Positions 53,019 through 61,618 of a stretch of DNA of 64,000 bases are shown here, one piece after another; position 1 is the stretch's first letter, and every line of letters starts with the position of its first letter. The stretch covers positions 124,001 through 188,000 of the forward strand of contig NZ_CANMQS010000005.1 in the NCBI RefSeq assembly GCF_947500075.1, read 5' to 3'. Source of the stretch: an uncultured Sulfitobacter sp. Its GTDB lineage: Bacteria; Pseudomonadota; Alphaproteobacteria; Rhodobacterales; Rhodobacteraceae. The notes under the pieces are model-generated. The model ran no database searches and had not been told where the DNA came from. It was given only the letters and a program-made list of their open reading frames with translations. The translations under genes and the position numbers were made by a program.

Positions 53019-54197
53019 TCAGGCGGCCTGCGCCGGTGCGACTTCTGACAACGCCGCCATCACCACATCACAGACCGCATCAAGCTGATCTGTCGTGAGC
53101 TGCACAGGCAGGCGCACATCACAGGCCCGCATCAGCATGGCGCGCGTCCGGGGCAAATCCGGCAGGTCCTTGATGAACTGCCAGTTCCAGAACGCCCGCG
53201 CGTTGTCGCTGCTTTGGCCAAAGACCTGAACTTTCACACCTGCCTGCGATGCAGCATCCGCGAACTGGCGGATCTGGGCGTCAGACAGCCCGCGCAGGTT
53301 GAACTGGATCGAATCCGGTGCCCGTGTCTCCCCCGGCAGAGGCGCCGGGACCTCGACCAGCGGAGAGCGGCTGAGCCGATCTGCGACGTAATCGTGATTG
53401 CGCAACCCATCTGCAATCCGGCGCGGCAGTTCCGGCAGTTGTGGCCGGATCACCGCCGCAGACAGGTTGGACATCCGCAGATTGTAAAGCGGCAGTTGGT
53501 TTTGCCAGCGCGCGCAGGCCGCGTGCAGTGCGGGATGTTTCTTCCAATTGTGCTCATAGGCGCCGGACATGATGACGGCGCGCGCCACCAGATCGGCGTC
53601 ATCTGTGATCAGGATGCCGCCTTCGCCGGCGTTCACCATCTTGTAGGATTGGAAGGAGAAGCAACCGATCCTGCCAAGGGTGCCGATCTTGCGTCCGTGC
53701 CATAGGGTGCCAAGGGAATGGGCCGCGTCTTCCACCACGGGGGTGCCAGCGGCATCGCACATCGCCATGATCGCATCCATGTCGGAGGTATGGCCGCGCA
53801 TGTGGCTGACAATGACGGCATCCACATCGGGCAGCTTGGCTGAAAAATTATCCAGATCAATGCGGTAGTTCTCTCCTACTTCGCAAAGTATGGGCTGGCA
53901 ATCGGCGTGGATTACCGCTGACGGCACGGCGGCAAAGGTGAAGCCGGGGATCAACACCTTGGCATCCCGTGGCAAAACCAGCGCTTTGAGCGACAGGAAC
54001 AACGCCGCAGAACAGCTTGAGACAGCCAGCGCATAGGTGCTGCCCATCATGCGGGCAAAGTCTTGCTCCAGCAGGCTGACGGGTGCGTCTTGCGGTGCCG
54101 TGTAGCGAAACAGATCAGCGGAGGTCAGCAGGGCGTCCACCTCGGCACGGGCAGCGGCGGGAATGGCTTCGGCTTGATGCAGGTCTGGTATGGGCAT
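53019..54197 (-). CDS. DegT/DnrJ/EryC1-family aminotransferase
   Basis: 392 residues. CFSFQSYKMVNAGEGG carries the PLP lysine; FTFAAVPSAVIHADCQPILCE and VVEDAAHSLGTLWHGRKIGTLG are family blocks. Such enzymes aminate sugars or keto compounds. An AT-rich region with palindromes lies directly upstream. It is downstream of the oxidase gene on the same strand, but its link to the Puu-like locus is uncertain. Confidence 0.87.
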   Translation of the reverse strand: MPIPDLHQAEAIPAAARAEVDALLTSADLFRYTAPQDAPVSLLEQDFARMMGSTYALAVSSCSAALFLSLKALVLPRDAKVLIPGFTFAAVPSAVIHADCQPILCEVGENYRIDLDNFSAKLPDVDAVIVSHMRGHTSDMDAIMAMCDAAGTPVVEDAAHSLGTLWHGRKIGTLGRIGCFSFQSYKMVNAGEGGILITDDADLVARAVIMSGAYEHNWKKHPALHAACARWQNQLPLYNLRMSNLSAAVIRPQLPELPRRIADGLRNHDYVADRLSRSPLVEVPAPLPGETRAPDSIQFNLRGLSDAQIRQFADAASQAGVKVQVFGQSSDNARAFWNWQFIKDLPDLPRTRAMLMRACDVRLPVQLTTDQLDAVCDVVMAALSEVAPAQAA

Positions 54198-54236
54198 TTT
54201 GCAAAATCCAAATAATGGTTTTGCATTTTATAAAAC
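54197..54236. promoter_or_regulatory. AT-rich promoter/operator of the aminotransferase gene
   Basis: ATTTTGCAAAAT (54197-54208) is a perfect palindrome touching the start codon, and TTTTATAAAA (54227-54236) another. TTTTGCA occurs twice. This region looks like a promoter with operator sites. Confidence 0.4.
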
Positions 54237-54310
54237 AATTGCGCGCATGGACCAAGGGTTTCGTTCGTGTCACCTGTGAAGTTTTTGTAAAGGCCCCGCC
54301 GGGGAAGGTT

Positions 54311-55615
54311 CTAGATACCCAGCCGGTCGCGGGTGGCATACCAGCTCATCGCGAGGATCAGCAGCGGGTTGCGCAGGGCAGCGCCGCCGGGGAAGGAAGG
54401 TGTCGGAATGCGCGCCATCGTGTCAAAGCCATCACCGTCCCCTTGTACGGCCAATGCCATCAGTTTGCCTGCGTGGACCGCATTCCCGACCCCGTGACCG
54501 GAATAGCCCGACGCCGACAGCATGTTGGGGGCGACACGGGCCAGATAGGGCAGGCGCTTCATCGTGATGGCCAGCGTGCCGCCCCATGTGTAGTCGAACG
54601 TGACATCCGCGAGATGTGGAAAGACCTGCGCCATCGGTTTGCGCACCGTGGCGTCGATGTTGCGGGGAAAACGGTACCCATAGCTTTCGCCCCCCCCAAA
54701 CAGCAGCCGTTTGTCATGGGACAGGCGGAAATAGTTGACCACAAAGCGGTCGTCGGCCACAGCCACGTCCCGTGGCAGGACATCGGCGACCCGGTCCCCC
54801 AAGGGCTCTGTCGCTGCGATGAAGTTGTTGATGGGCATCACGCGGGCAGCGACCTTGCGCTCCAGCCCGCCCAGATAGCCGTTGCAGGCAAGGATCACGT
54901 GATCCGCCATCACATGGCCTGCGTCGGTCTGCACCTTGGCCTTGGTGCCCTTGTCGATGTTGTGCACTGCCGCCCCTTCGTGGATCACCACACCGGCCGC
55001 GGCCGCCGCCCGCGACAATCCAAGCGCAAGGTTCAGCGGATGCAGATGCGCGGCCCCCATATCAAGAATACCACCCTTGTAGGCGGGTGAGGGGCACACG
55101 TCTTGCAACGCCGCCTTGTCCAGCACGTCGACCTGGTCATAGCCATAGGTCCGGGACAGATGATCGGCATAGTGGTGCAGCTCATCCACGTCCGCAGCAG
55201 CACGGGCGGTTTCCGCGACCCCCGGTTTCAGATGGCAGTCGATCTCATGTTCCGCGATCAGGGATTTCACCAGATCCTTGGTCTCTTCGGCCATGTCCCA
55301 CAACTTGCGGGCGTGATCCGGGCCCAGCATCTTTTCCAGCGCCACCTGATCGGCCCGCTGACCGCTGCCCAATTGCCCGCCATTGCGACCTGACGCGCCA
55401 AAGCCGACGCGCTGTGCTTCCAGCAGGATCACCTTGCGCCCGGCCTGCGCCAGATGCAGCGCCGCAGACAGCCCCGTGTAGCCGCCGCCGATGACGCAGA
55501 CGTCCGCCGTCTGCGCGCCTTTCAGCGGGGCAAACCGCTCCAGCGGTGTGGCGGTCGCGGCATACCAGCTTTCAGGGTAGCTGCCGCGTTTGTCGTTGGC
55601 ATAAAGCAGGTTCAT
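54311..55615 (-). CDS. FAD-dependent amine oxidase, PuuB-like
   Basis: 434 residues. VCVIGGGYTGLSAALHLAQAGRKVILLEA is the FAD dinucleotide fold; GASGRNGGQLGSGQ is typical of the DAO/PuuB group, and ASGYSGHGVGNAVHAGKL the second FAD contact. PuuB oxidises gamma-glutamylputrescine. Next to two glutamine-synthetase-like ligases and a glutamine amidotransferase, this suggests a gamma-glutamylated amine substrate; the exact amine is unknown. Confidence 0.88.
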   Translation of the reverse strand: MNLLYANDKRGSYPESWYAATATPLERFAPLKGAQTADVCVIGGGYTGLSAALHLAQAGRKVILLEAQRVGFGASGRNGGQLGSGQRADQVALEKMLGPDHARKLWDMAEETKDLVKSLIAEHEIDCHLKPGVAETARAAADVDELHHYADHLSRTYGYDQVDVLDKAALQDVCPSPAYKGGILDMGAAHLHPLNLALGLSRAAAAAGVVIHEGAAVHNIDKGTKAKVQTDAGHVMADHVILACNGYLGGLERKVAARVMPINNFIAATEPLGDRVADVLPRDVAVADDRFVVNYFRLSHDKRLLFGGGESYGYRFPRNIDATVRKPMAQVFPHLADVTFDYTWGGTLAITMKRLPYLARVAPNMLSASGYSGHGVGNAVHAGKLMALAVQGDGDGFDTMARIPTPSFPGGAALRNPLLILAMSWYATRDRLGI

Positions 55616-55633
55616 GTGCAGGCCAGCCTTCGC

Positions 55634-56992
55634 TCAGACGTTCAGCAACAGGTGTTCCCGCTCCCACGGGGAGATCACCTGAAGGAACTCGTCATACTCC
55701 GCCCGTTTCACGATGCCGTAGACGCGGGCAAAATCAGCACCCAGAACATCGTGCAATGCGCTGGCTTCTTCAAAGAGGGTCAGGGCCGAGCCGAGCACCT
55801 GCGGAATGTCCCCATCGCCGTCATACGCGTCGCCTTTGAATTCCTCGGCAGGCATCTTGCCTTCGGTCAGGCCCAGATATCCGCAGGCCAGTGAGGCGGC
55901 GATGCCCAGATAGGGGTTGCAGTCCATCCCGGCCAGACGGTTCTCCACCCGGCGGGCCTTGGGGCTGGACAGCGGCACGCGGATGCCCGTGGTGCGGTTG
56001 TCGCGGCCCCATTCGAGGTTGATGGGTGCTGCGTGGTCTTTGACGTAGCGGCGGTAGCTGTTCACATAGGGCGCGATCACCGCCAGTGCTTGTGGCATGT
56101 GGTTCTGAAGGCCGGCGATGAAGTGGTAAAACGCCTCCGTCTCTGCGCCGTCTGCGGTGGAGAAGATGTTGTCACCTGTTGTCGTGTCCAGGATCGAATG
56201 GTGGATGTGCATCGCGGATCCCGGCTCATCCGCGATAGGTTTCGCCATGAAGGTGGCATAGCAGTCGTGGCGCATCGCCGCTTCGCGGATCAGACGTTTG
56301 AAGTAGAACACCTCATCGGCCAGTTTGACCGGATCGCCGTGGCGCAGGTTGATCTCCAACTGGCCAGCGCCGCCTTCCTGGGTGATGCCGTCAATCTCAA
56401 ACCCCTGAGCCTCGGCAAAATCGTAGATGTCGTCGATCACCGGGCCGAATTCGTCCACGGCGGTCATGGAGTAGGCTTGCCGCGCCGCTGCGGGACGCCC
56501 CGAACGGCCGATCATCGGCTTGATCTCATGGCCCGGATCGAGGTTGCGGGCGACCAGATAGAACTCCATCTCCGGGGCCACCACAGGCTCCCACCCTTTG
56601 GCACGGTAGAGGTCCACCACACGTTTCAGCACGTTACGCGGGCTGAATGGCACCGGGTTATGGTCGCGGTCATAGGCGTCGTGGATCACTTGCAAGGTCC
56701 AGTCGCCCGTCCATGGCGCGGCGGTGGCCGTGTCCATGTCGGGTTTGAGGATCATGTCCTTTTCGATGAACCCGTCAGCGCCCGCCGCTTCGCCCCAGCC
56801 GCCCGTGATGGTCTGGTAGAAGATGCTGTCGGGCAGGTGGAAGAAGTCCTGCCGGTTGAACTTGGACGCAGGCACCGCTTTGCCGCGCGCGATGCCGGGC
56901 AGGTCAGAGACGATACATTCGACTTCGTCCAGCCGCCGCCCTTCCAGATAGGTCTGTGCAGCCTCGGGGAGTTTTGTCATCCAATCGGCCAT
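55634..56992 (-). CDS. Glutamine-synthetase-like gamma-glutamyl ligase, PuuA type
   Basis: 452 residues. GS-fold motifs are present: VAPEMEFYLVARN, ITQEGGAGQLEINL, FMAKPIADEPGSAMHIHHS, NLEWGRDNRTTGIRVP and VENRLAGMDCNPYLG. In PuuA the enzyme ligates glutamate to putrescine with ATP. It overlaps the amidotransferase gene by one base and precedes the FAD oxidase. Confidence 0.88.
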   Translation of the reverse strand: MADWMTKLPEAAQTYLEGRRLDEVECIVSDLPGIARGKAVPASKFNRQDFFHLPDSIFYQTITGGWGEAAGADGFIEKDMILKPDMDTATAAPWTGDWTLQVIHDAYDRDHNPVPFSPRNVLKRVVDLYRAKGWEPVVAPEMEFYLVARNLDPGHEIKPMIGRSGRPAAARQAYSMTAVDEFGPVIDDIYDFAEAQGFEIDGITQEGGAGQLEINLRHGDPVKLADEVFYFKRLIREAAMRHDCYATFMAKPIADEPGSAMHIHHSILDTTTGDNIFSTADGAETEAFYHFIAGLQNHMPQALAVIAPYVNSYRRYVKDHAAPINLEWGRDNRTTGIRVPLSSPKARRVENRLAGMDCNPYLGIAASLACGYLGLTEGKMPAEEFKGDAYDGDGDIPQVLGSALTLFEEASALHDVLGADFARVYGIVKRAEYDEFLQVISPWEREHLLLNV

Positions 56993-57669
56993 CAGGCCCT
57001 CTCTTTCTTGAAGAATGCGGTCATTTGTTCAGCAATACGGTCGGAATCGAGCGGCGCTGCAAGGTCTTTGCGCGCAGCCTCCATCAAGTGGTCTGGAACA
57101 AGCCCCTTGCCACGTGTGTCCATCAGACCTTCGATGAAGTCCGAGGGGTATTCGGGGTGCGGCTGGAGGGTCCAGAAGATGTCGTCATAGAGAAGGGCCG
57201 CATTGGCGCAGAAGTCCGTCGCGCCAATGACCTGCGCGCCTGCGGGCTTTTCCACCACCTGATCCTGGTGCCATGCGTTGATGGCGACCATCTCCCCCTC
57301 CAGATCATATTCGACCCGGCCCACGGACCAGCCGCCCTCGAACTTCTCAACCTTGCCGCCCATGGCTTGTGCAATGATCTGGTGGCCAAAGCAGATGCCC
57401 ACCATTGGGCGGCGCGCGGCGTGGCAGGCGCGGATGAAATCCTCCAGCGGGGGGATCCAATCGTGATCTTCGTAGGCCCCGTGGCGCGACCCGGTGATCA
57501 GCCAGCCGTCAGCGTCGGTGACGCTGTCCGGGATCTCTCCATCCACCACGGCCCAACTGGCGTAGGTGAAGGTTTCCTCTCCCAGCAGCCGCTTGAAATA
57601 AGCGTCATAGCGCCCGTGCTGGCTGAGCGGTTCAGGCGGGTGGCCCGTGATGAGAATGCCGATTTTCAT
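56992..57669 (-). CDS. Class I glutamine amidotransferase (PuuD/GuaA-like)
   Basis: 225 residues. MVGICFGHQIIAQAMGGKV holds the Cys nucleophile and TLQPHPEYPSDF the His-Glu. PuuD-like members hydrolyse gamma-glutamyl-GABA, while others are GMP-synthase-like. Position between the two ligase genes favours gamma-glutamyl hydrolysis. Confidence 0.87.
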   Translation of the reverse strand: MKIGILITGHPPEPLSQHGRYDAYFKRLLGEETFTYASWAVVDGEIPDSVTDADGWLITGSRHGAYEDHDWIPPLEDFIRACHAARRPMVGICFGHQIIAQAMGGKVEKFEGGWSVGRVEYDLEGEMVAINAWHQDQVVEKPAGAQVIGATDFCANAALLYDDIFWTLQPHPEYPSDFIEGLMDTRGKGLVPDHLMEAARKDLAAPLDSDRIAEQMTAFFKKERA

Positions 57670-57688
57670 GCGCCGCTCCTTGGTCGGG

Positions 57689-59023
57689 TCAAACGGTGTC
57701 GAGGTAGATATCGCGTTGCGCCTGCACGGAAAGCTCCGCCATGACGCGCTGTTCCTGCCTTTTGGTCATCACGAAATTACGGATCAATTCGGCATCAAAG
57801 ATGCGGGCGATCTGACTGTCGGTTTCGAACATGTCGATGGCGGTCTCCCAGCGGTCCGGGATCTTGGGCAGGTCGGATTGATAGGCGTTGCCGGTGATCG
57901 GGGCAGGCGGGGCTGTGCGGTCCTCGATCCCGTTCATGGCGGCCCCCAGAATGGCGGCCACGGTCAGATAAGGGTTCACATCACCCCCCGCGACCCGGTG
58001 TTCGATCCGGCGCGCTTTGGTGGGCCCTGACGGGATGCGCAGCGCGGAGGTGCGGTTTTCATAGGCCCAGCAGACGCTTGTGGGCGCATGGCTGCTGGGC
58101 ACCAGACGGTCATAGCTGTTGGCATGGGGCGCAAACACAAGCGTTGAAGCGGGCAGGGCCGCAAGGCATCCGGCAACGGCGTGGTGCAGGGTGTCACTGC
58201 CGTCCTCCGCCCCGTTGTCAAAGACGTTTTGGCCCGCCGCATCCAGCACAGAGAAATGCATGTGCAGGCCGGAGCCCGCATAATCATCGTATGGCTTGGC
58301 CATGAAGGAAGCCGCAAACCCGTGCCGCCGCGCCATGCCTTTGACCAGCATCTTGAAGAGCCAGGCATCATCCGCCGCACGCAGGGCGTCATCGCCGTGC
58401 ATCAGATTGATTTCAAACTGGCCCAGCCCGCCTTCGGAGATGGCGGTGTCTGCGGGAATATCCATCGCCTCGCAGGCGTCATAGAGATCGGAAAAGAAGC
58501 CATCGAACTGATCCAGTGTGCGCATGCTCAGAATGTCGCTGGCCACGCAGCGTTTGCCGGAACGCGGGGAATGCGGGACCTGAAAGGTCTCCCCGCTGTC
58601 ATCAATCAGGAAAAATTCCAGCTCCACCGCGCAAACGGGCGTCAGGCCGCGGGCTGCGTATCGCTCCAGCACGGCGCGCAGGGCATGGCGCGGATCGCCC
58701 ATGTAGGGCGCGCCATCCTCGTCAAACATCCAGATCGGCAGGAGGGCCGCAGGGGTATCCAGCCAGGGGACGGGCATGAACCCGCGTTCGGTCGGGCGCA
58801 GCACCGCGTCGCGGTCGCCGCTGGCCAGCACCAAGGGGCTGTCCTCAATATCATTGCCCCAGATGTCGAGGTTCAGCACTGAGAACGGAAAGCGCACGCC
58901 GTCGGTCGCCAGCTTGTCCGCCGCATGCACCGGCAGGCGTTTGCCACGGGGCTGCCCATTGAGATCAGGCGCCGCGACACGAATGTTGCGGACGTGAGGG
59001 TTGTTGGCAAGCCAGTCCTGCAT
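57689..59023 (-). CDS. Second glutamine-synthetase-like gamma-glutamyl ligase
   Basis: 444 residues, related to the protein encoded at 55634-56992: VELEFFLIDDSG, ISEGGLGQFEINLMHG, FMAKPYDDYAGSGLHMHFS, WAYENRTSALRIPSG and IEHRVAGGDVNPYLT. Two ligases in one locus suggest two amine substrates or two steps. A 16-bp palindrome lies 41 bp upstream of the start. Confidence 0.88.
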   Translation of the reverse strand: MQDWLANNPHVRNIRVAAPDLNGQPRGKRLPVHAADKLATDGVRFPFSVLNLDIWGNDIEDSPLVLASGDRDAVLRPTERGFMPVPWLDTPAALLPIWMFDEDGAPYMGDPRHALRAVLERYAARGLTPVCAVELEFFLIDDSGETFQVPHSPRSGKRCVASDILSMRTLDQFDGFFSDLYDACEAMDIPADTAISEGGLGQFEINLMHGDDALRAADDAWLFKMLVKGMARRHGFAASFMAKPYDDYAGSGLHMHFSVLDAAGQNVFDNGAEDGSDTLHHAVAGCLAALPASTLVFAPHANSYDRLVPSSHAPTSVCWAYENRTSALRIPSGPTKARRIEHRVAGGDVNPYLTVAAILGAAMNGIEDRTAPPAPITGNAYQSDLPKIPDRWETAIDMFETDSQIARIFDAELIRNFVMTKRQEQRVMAELSVQAQRDIYLDTV

Positions 59024-59063
59024 GAAGCACCTGTGGCAGTCAGCGGCGATGGGTGCCGCGAAA

Positions 59064-59079
59064 TAATTTGATCAAATTA
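59064..59079. promoter_or_regulatory. Perfect 16-bp palindrome TAATTTGATCAAATTA
   Basis: It lies 41-56 bp before the second ligase start and just after the permease stop. It is a strong operator candidate for the catabolic half of the locus. Confidence 0.6.
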
Positions 59080-59085
59080 CGAATA

Positions 59086-59892
59086 CTACCGGATCAGATT
59101 GGGACGCAAGCGCAATTTTGGCCGCTGGCCCTGTGGCAGATGGCGGTTCAGGCGGCGGTTGATCAGGCCGAAAAGGCTGATGACGATCAGCGTCAGCACG
59201 ATGAAATAGCCCGCAAGGATCGGGTAGGGGATGAAGGGATTGAAGGTTTTATCCGCAAAATACTGCGCATAATAGAGCGCGTCACCCCGTTGTTGCCATG
59301 CTGGAAAACCAGTCAGGAAAACCAGTGTGGTGGAGTGGAAGAGGAAAATCGCCTCATTCGTGTAGGCGGGCCATGCAAGGCGCAGCATCGTGGGCCAGAT
59401 CACCCGTTTGAAGCGTTTCCAGCCTGTCAGCCCGTAGGCATCGGCCGCTTCGGTATCGCCCTTTGGGATGGATTGCAGCGCGCCGTAGAAGATCTCTCCG
59501 GCGTAGGCGGAGGTGTTGAGGAACAGCACGATGAGCGCACCAAGCCATGCGGCGGTGAACGGATCAAAGAAGGCGTAGTTCGATTTGAGCGTGAGGAACA
59601 GGAAGTAGCCGAAGAAGAACTGGATAAACAACGGTGAGCCGCGAAAGACGAAGATGAACCAGCTGGCAGACTTGCGGATCAGGCGGTTGGAGCTGGCTTT
59701 GCCCACGCCCACTGCCGTGGCCAGAAAGAACCCGGCGAGCAGGGCAAAGAAGCCAAAATAGACGTTCCAGATCATGCCGGAGCCGATCAGGGTGAACTGC
59801 TCACAGAGGGTGAAATCCTCACGCGGGAGCAGGCGTTCGCCGTAGCCGACGGCGCGCAGGCCGTAGTCCTGGATGGTCTGCCAGCAACTCAT
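59086..59892 (-). CDS. Polar amino-acid ABC transporter permease (HisM-like)
   Basis: 268 residues, about five membrane segments (GFFALLAGFFLATAVGV, WFIFVFRGSPLFIQFFFGYFLF), and the EAA loop DTEAADAYGLTGWKRFKRVIWPTMLRLAWP that contacts the ATPase. FRGSPLFIQFFFGY is typical of His/Lys-Arg-Orn-type permeases. It overlaps the first permease gene by 4 nt (ATGA). Confidence 0.88.
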   Translation of the reverse strand: MSCWQTIQDYGLRAVGYGERLLPREDFTLCEQFTLIGSGMIWNVYFGFFALLAGFFLATAVGVGKASSNRLIRKSASWFIFVFRGSPLFIQFFFGYFLFLTLKSNYAFFDPFTAAWLGALIVLFLNTSAYAGEIFYGALQSIPKGDTEAADAYGLTGWKRFKRVIWPTMLRLAWPAYTNEAIFLFHSTTLVFLTGFPAWQQRGDALYYAQYFADKTFNPFIPYPILAGYFIVLTLIVISLFGLINRRLNRHLPQGQRPKLRLRPNLIR

Positions 59893-60770
59893 GCCGCTTT
59901 CCTTTGTGCTTCACCTGCGGCAGTGGCCTGACCATGTGTCAGCCGCGCCATCAGGCGGTCCAGCACAACCTCGGACACCCGCGTGAACGCCAGATAGAAC
60001 ACCAGCAGCGCAAGGAAGTACCACATCCGCCAGTCGCCATGGGGATAGTCGGTGAAGCGCGGCGTTTTGGAGCCACCCAGTTCACGGGCCCAATACACCA
60101 CGTCTTCCACGCCCAGCAGGAACAGCAGGGGTGTGGCCTTGATCAGCAACATCCACAGGTTCGACAGGCCTGGCAGGGCAAAGACCCACATCTGCGGGAC
60201 CAGCACGCGCCAGAAGGTCTGGCGGGTGGACATGCCGTAGGCAGCGGCGGTCTCAAGCTGGGCATGGGGGACGGCACGCATGGCCCCGAACAGGACGTTG
60301 GCGGCGAAGGCCCCGTAAACAATGGCGAATGTCAGCACGGCGATGGAGAAACCGTAGGTTTCATGCACCCATTGCGGGGCTTCGCCCAAGGGCATCTTGG
60401 CGGCCTGGCAGACGACAAAATCGTTGCCCTGACGCACAGGTTCGGACCAGTCGGGACAAAGCGCGCGGTGGCGCAGGTATTCGATGGCCTGGTCCAGCGC
60501 GATCACGAAGAACAGGAAAAACGCGATGTCCGGCACGCCGCGCACAATCGCGATGTAGGTCTTGCCGATCCAGCGCAAGGGCGCAAAGGCCGACCGCGCC
60601 GCAGAGGCACCCGCAAAGCCGAAGGCCAGCGCGACGGGGGCTGTGATGCCCAGCAGCGTCAGCACCGTCAGCACCGACCAATAGAGGTTCATGTGCTTGC
60701 CGGTGGTCAGGTAGCAGGCGAACCAACGGAAGGTTTCAAGCTGCTCGGGATCGGCGCAGAACTGGAAAAT
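59889..60770 (-). CDS. Polar amino-acid ABC transporter permease (HisQ-like), probable ATT start
   Basis: 293 residues if begun at the ATT at 60770, 267 from the first ATG (60692). The sequence ahead of the ATG is open and reads (M)FQFCADPEQLETFRWFACYLTTGKH, which looks like the conserved N-terminal segment of this permease subgroup. AAGGTG lies 4 nt before the ATT, and no ATG, GTG or TTG occurs in frame between. Membrane segments include LTVLTLLGITAPVALAFGFAG; the EAA loop is LETAAAYGMSTRQTFWRVLVPQM. Confidence 0.83.
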   Translation of the reverse strand: MFQFCADPEQLETFRWFACYLTTGKHMNLYWSVLTVLTLLGITAPVALAFGFAGASAARSAFAPLRWIGKTYIAIVRGVPDIAFFLFFVIALDQAIEYLRHRALCPDWSEPVRQGNDFVVCQAAKMPLGEAPQWVHETYGFSIAVLTFAIVYGAFAANVLFGAMRAVPHAQLETAAAYGMSTRQTFWRVLVPQMWVFALPGLSNLWMLLIKATPLLFLLGVEDVVYWARELGGSKTPRFTDYPHGDWRMWYFLALLVFYLAFTRVSEVVLDRLMARLTHGQATAAGEAQRKAA

Positions 60771-60812
60771 GGGGCACCTTTGGGTGGTGAAAAATGTTTG
60801 GGATCAAGAAGA

Positions 60813-60839
60813 AAGGGGAAGGCGTGATGCCTTCCCCTT
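60813..60839 (-). terminator. Hairpin between binding-protein and permease genes
   Basis: AAGGGGAAGGC pairs with GCCTTCCCCTT around GTGAT and is followed on the minus strand by a T-rich TTTCTTCTT. It is probably a partial terminator that leaves the binding protein more abundant than the permeases. Confidence 0.7.
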
Positions 60840-60849
60840 GTGGTTTGGA

Positions 60850-61578
60850 TCAGAACAAGGCTGAGCCGGGCAGGTGCTGCTCGATCAGTTTGTTCAGGGT
60901 GCCATCGTCCTTCATGGACTGGATCGCCGCGTTGAACTTCTCGCGCAGCTCGCCATCGCTTTCGCGGATGCCAAGGCCAACGCCACCGCCCAGCAGGACG
61001 TCTTCACCGATGATGCTCAGATCAGGTTCGGCTTCGGCGATGGGCTCAAGGAAGGCCTTGTCGGCCAGAACCGCATCGGCTTCGCCGTTCTTCACAGCGG
61101 CGATGGTTTCTTCCGGTGTCGCGAATTCGACCAGTGTCGCGCCGTCCATGGAGGCGATGTGGCTGGCCTGAATGGTGCCGGACTGTGCCGCGATCACGGC
61201 AGAAGACATGTCGATGTCACCCATCGCCACAAAGGCCGAAGGGTCAGGCTGCGTGTAAGGGTCAGAGAAATCAATGACTTCGTCACGCTCATCGGTGATG
61301 GACATGCCTGCGATGATCACATCGTAGTTGCCGGACACGAGGTTGGGGATGATGCTGTCCCATTCGTTTGTGACCCACTCGCAGGTCAGCTCAGCGCGCG
61401 CGCAAAGCTCATCGCCCACGTCCCGCTCAAAGCCTGCAACTTCGCCATCGTCGTTGAGGAAGTTATACGGAGGGTAGGCGCCTTCGGTGCCCATGCGGAT
61501 GGTCTTGGCGTGGCCGTCAGCCAGTGCGGCGCCGGTCATCAGCGCAAGCGCTGCGGTTGTTGTAAGGATGGATTTCAT
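60850..61578 (-). CDS. Polar amino-acid ABC transporter, periplasmic binding protein
   Basis: 242 residues. Signal peptide MKSILTTTAALALMTGAALA, then TIRMGTEGAYPPYNFLNDDGEVAGFERDV (SBP_bac_3 opening), YDVIIAGMSITDERDEVIDFSDPY and the C-terminal NAAIQSMKDDGTLNKLIEQHL. Class III binding proteins bind amino acids or opines; the ligand may be the amine or amino acid degraded by the adjacent enzymes. Confidence 0.92.
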   Translation of the reverse strand: MKSILTTTAALALMTGAALADGHAKTIRMGTEGAYPPYNFLNDDGEVAGFERDVGDELCARAELTCEWVTNEWDSIIPNLVSGNYDVIIAGMSITDERDEVIDFSDPYTQPDPSAFVAMGDIDMSSAVIAAQSGTIQASHIASMDGATLVEFATPEETIAAVKNGEADAVLADKAFLEPIAEAEPDLSIIGEDVLLGGGVGLGIRESDGELREKFNAAIQSMKDDGTLNKLIEQHLPGSALF

Positions 61579-61618
61579 CTGATGCTCTCCCATACAGATT
61601 TTATTATTTACAGGTGAT

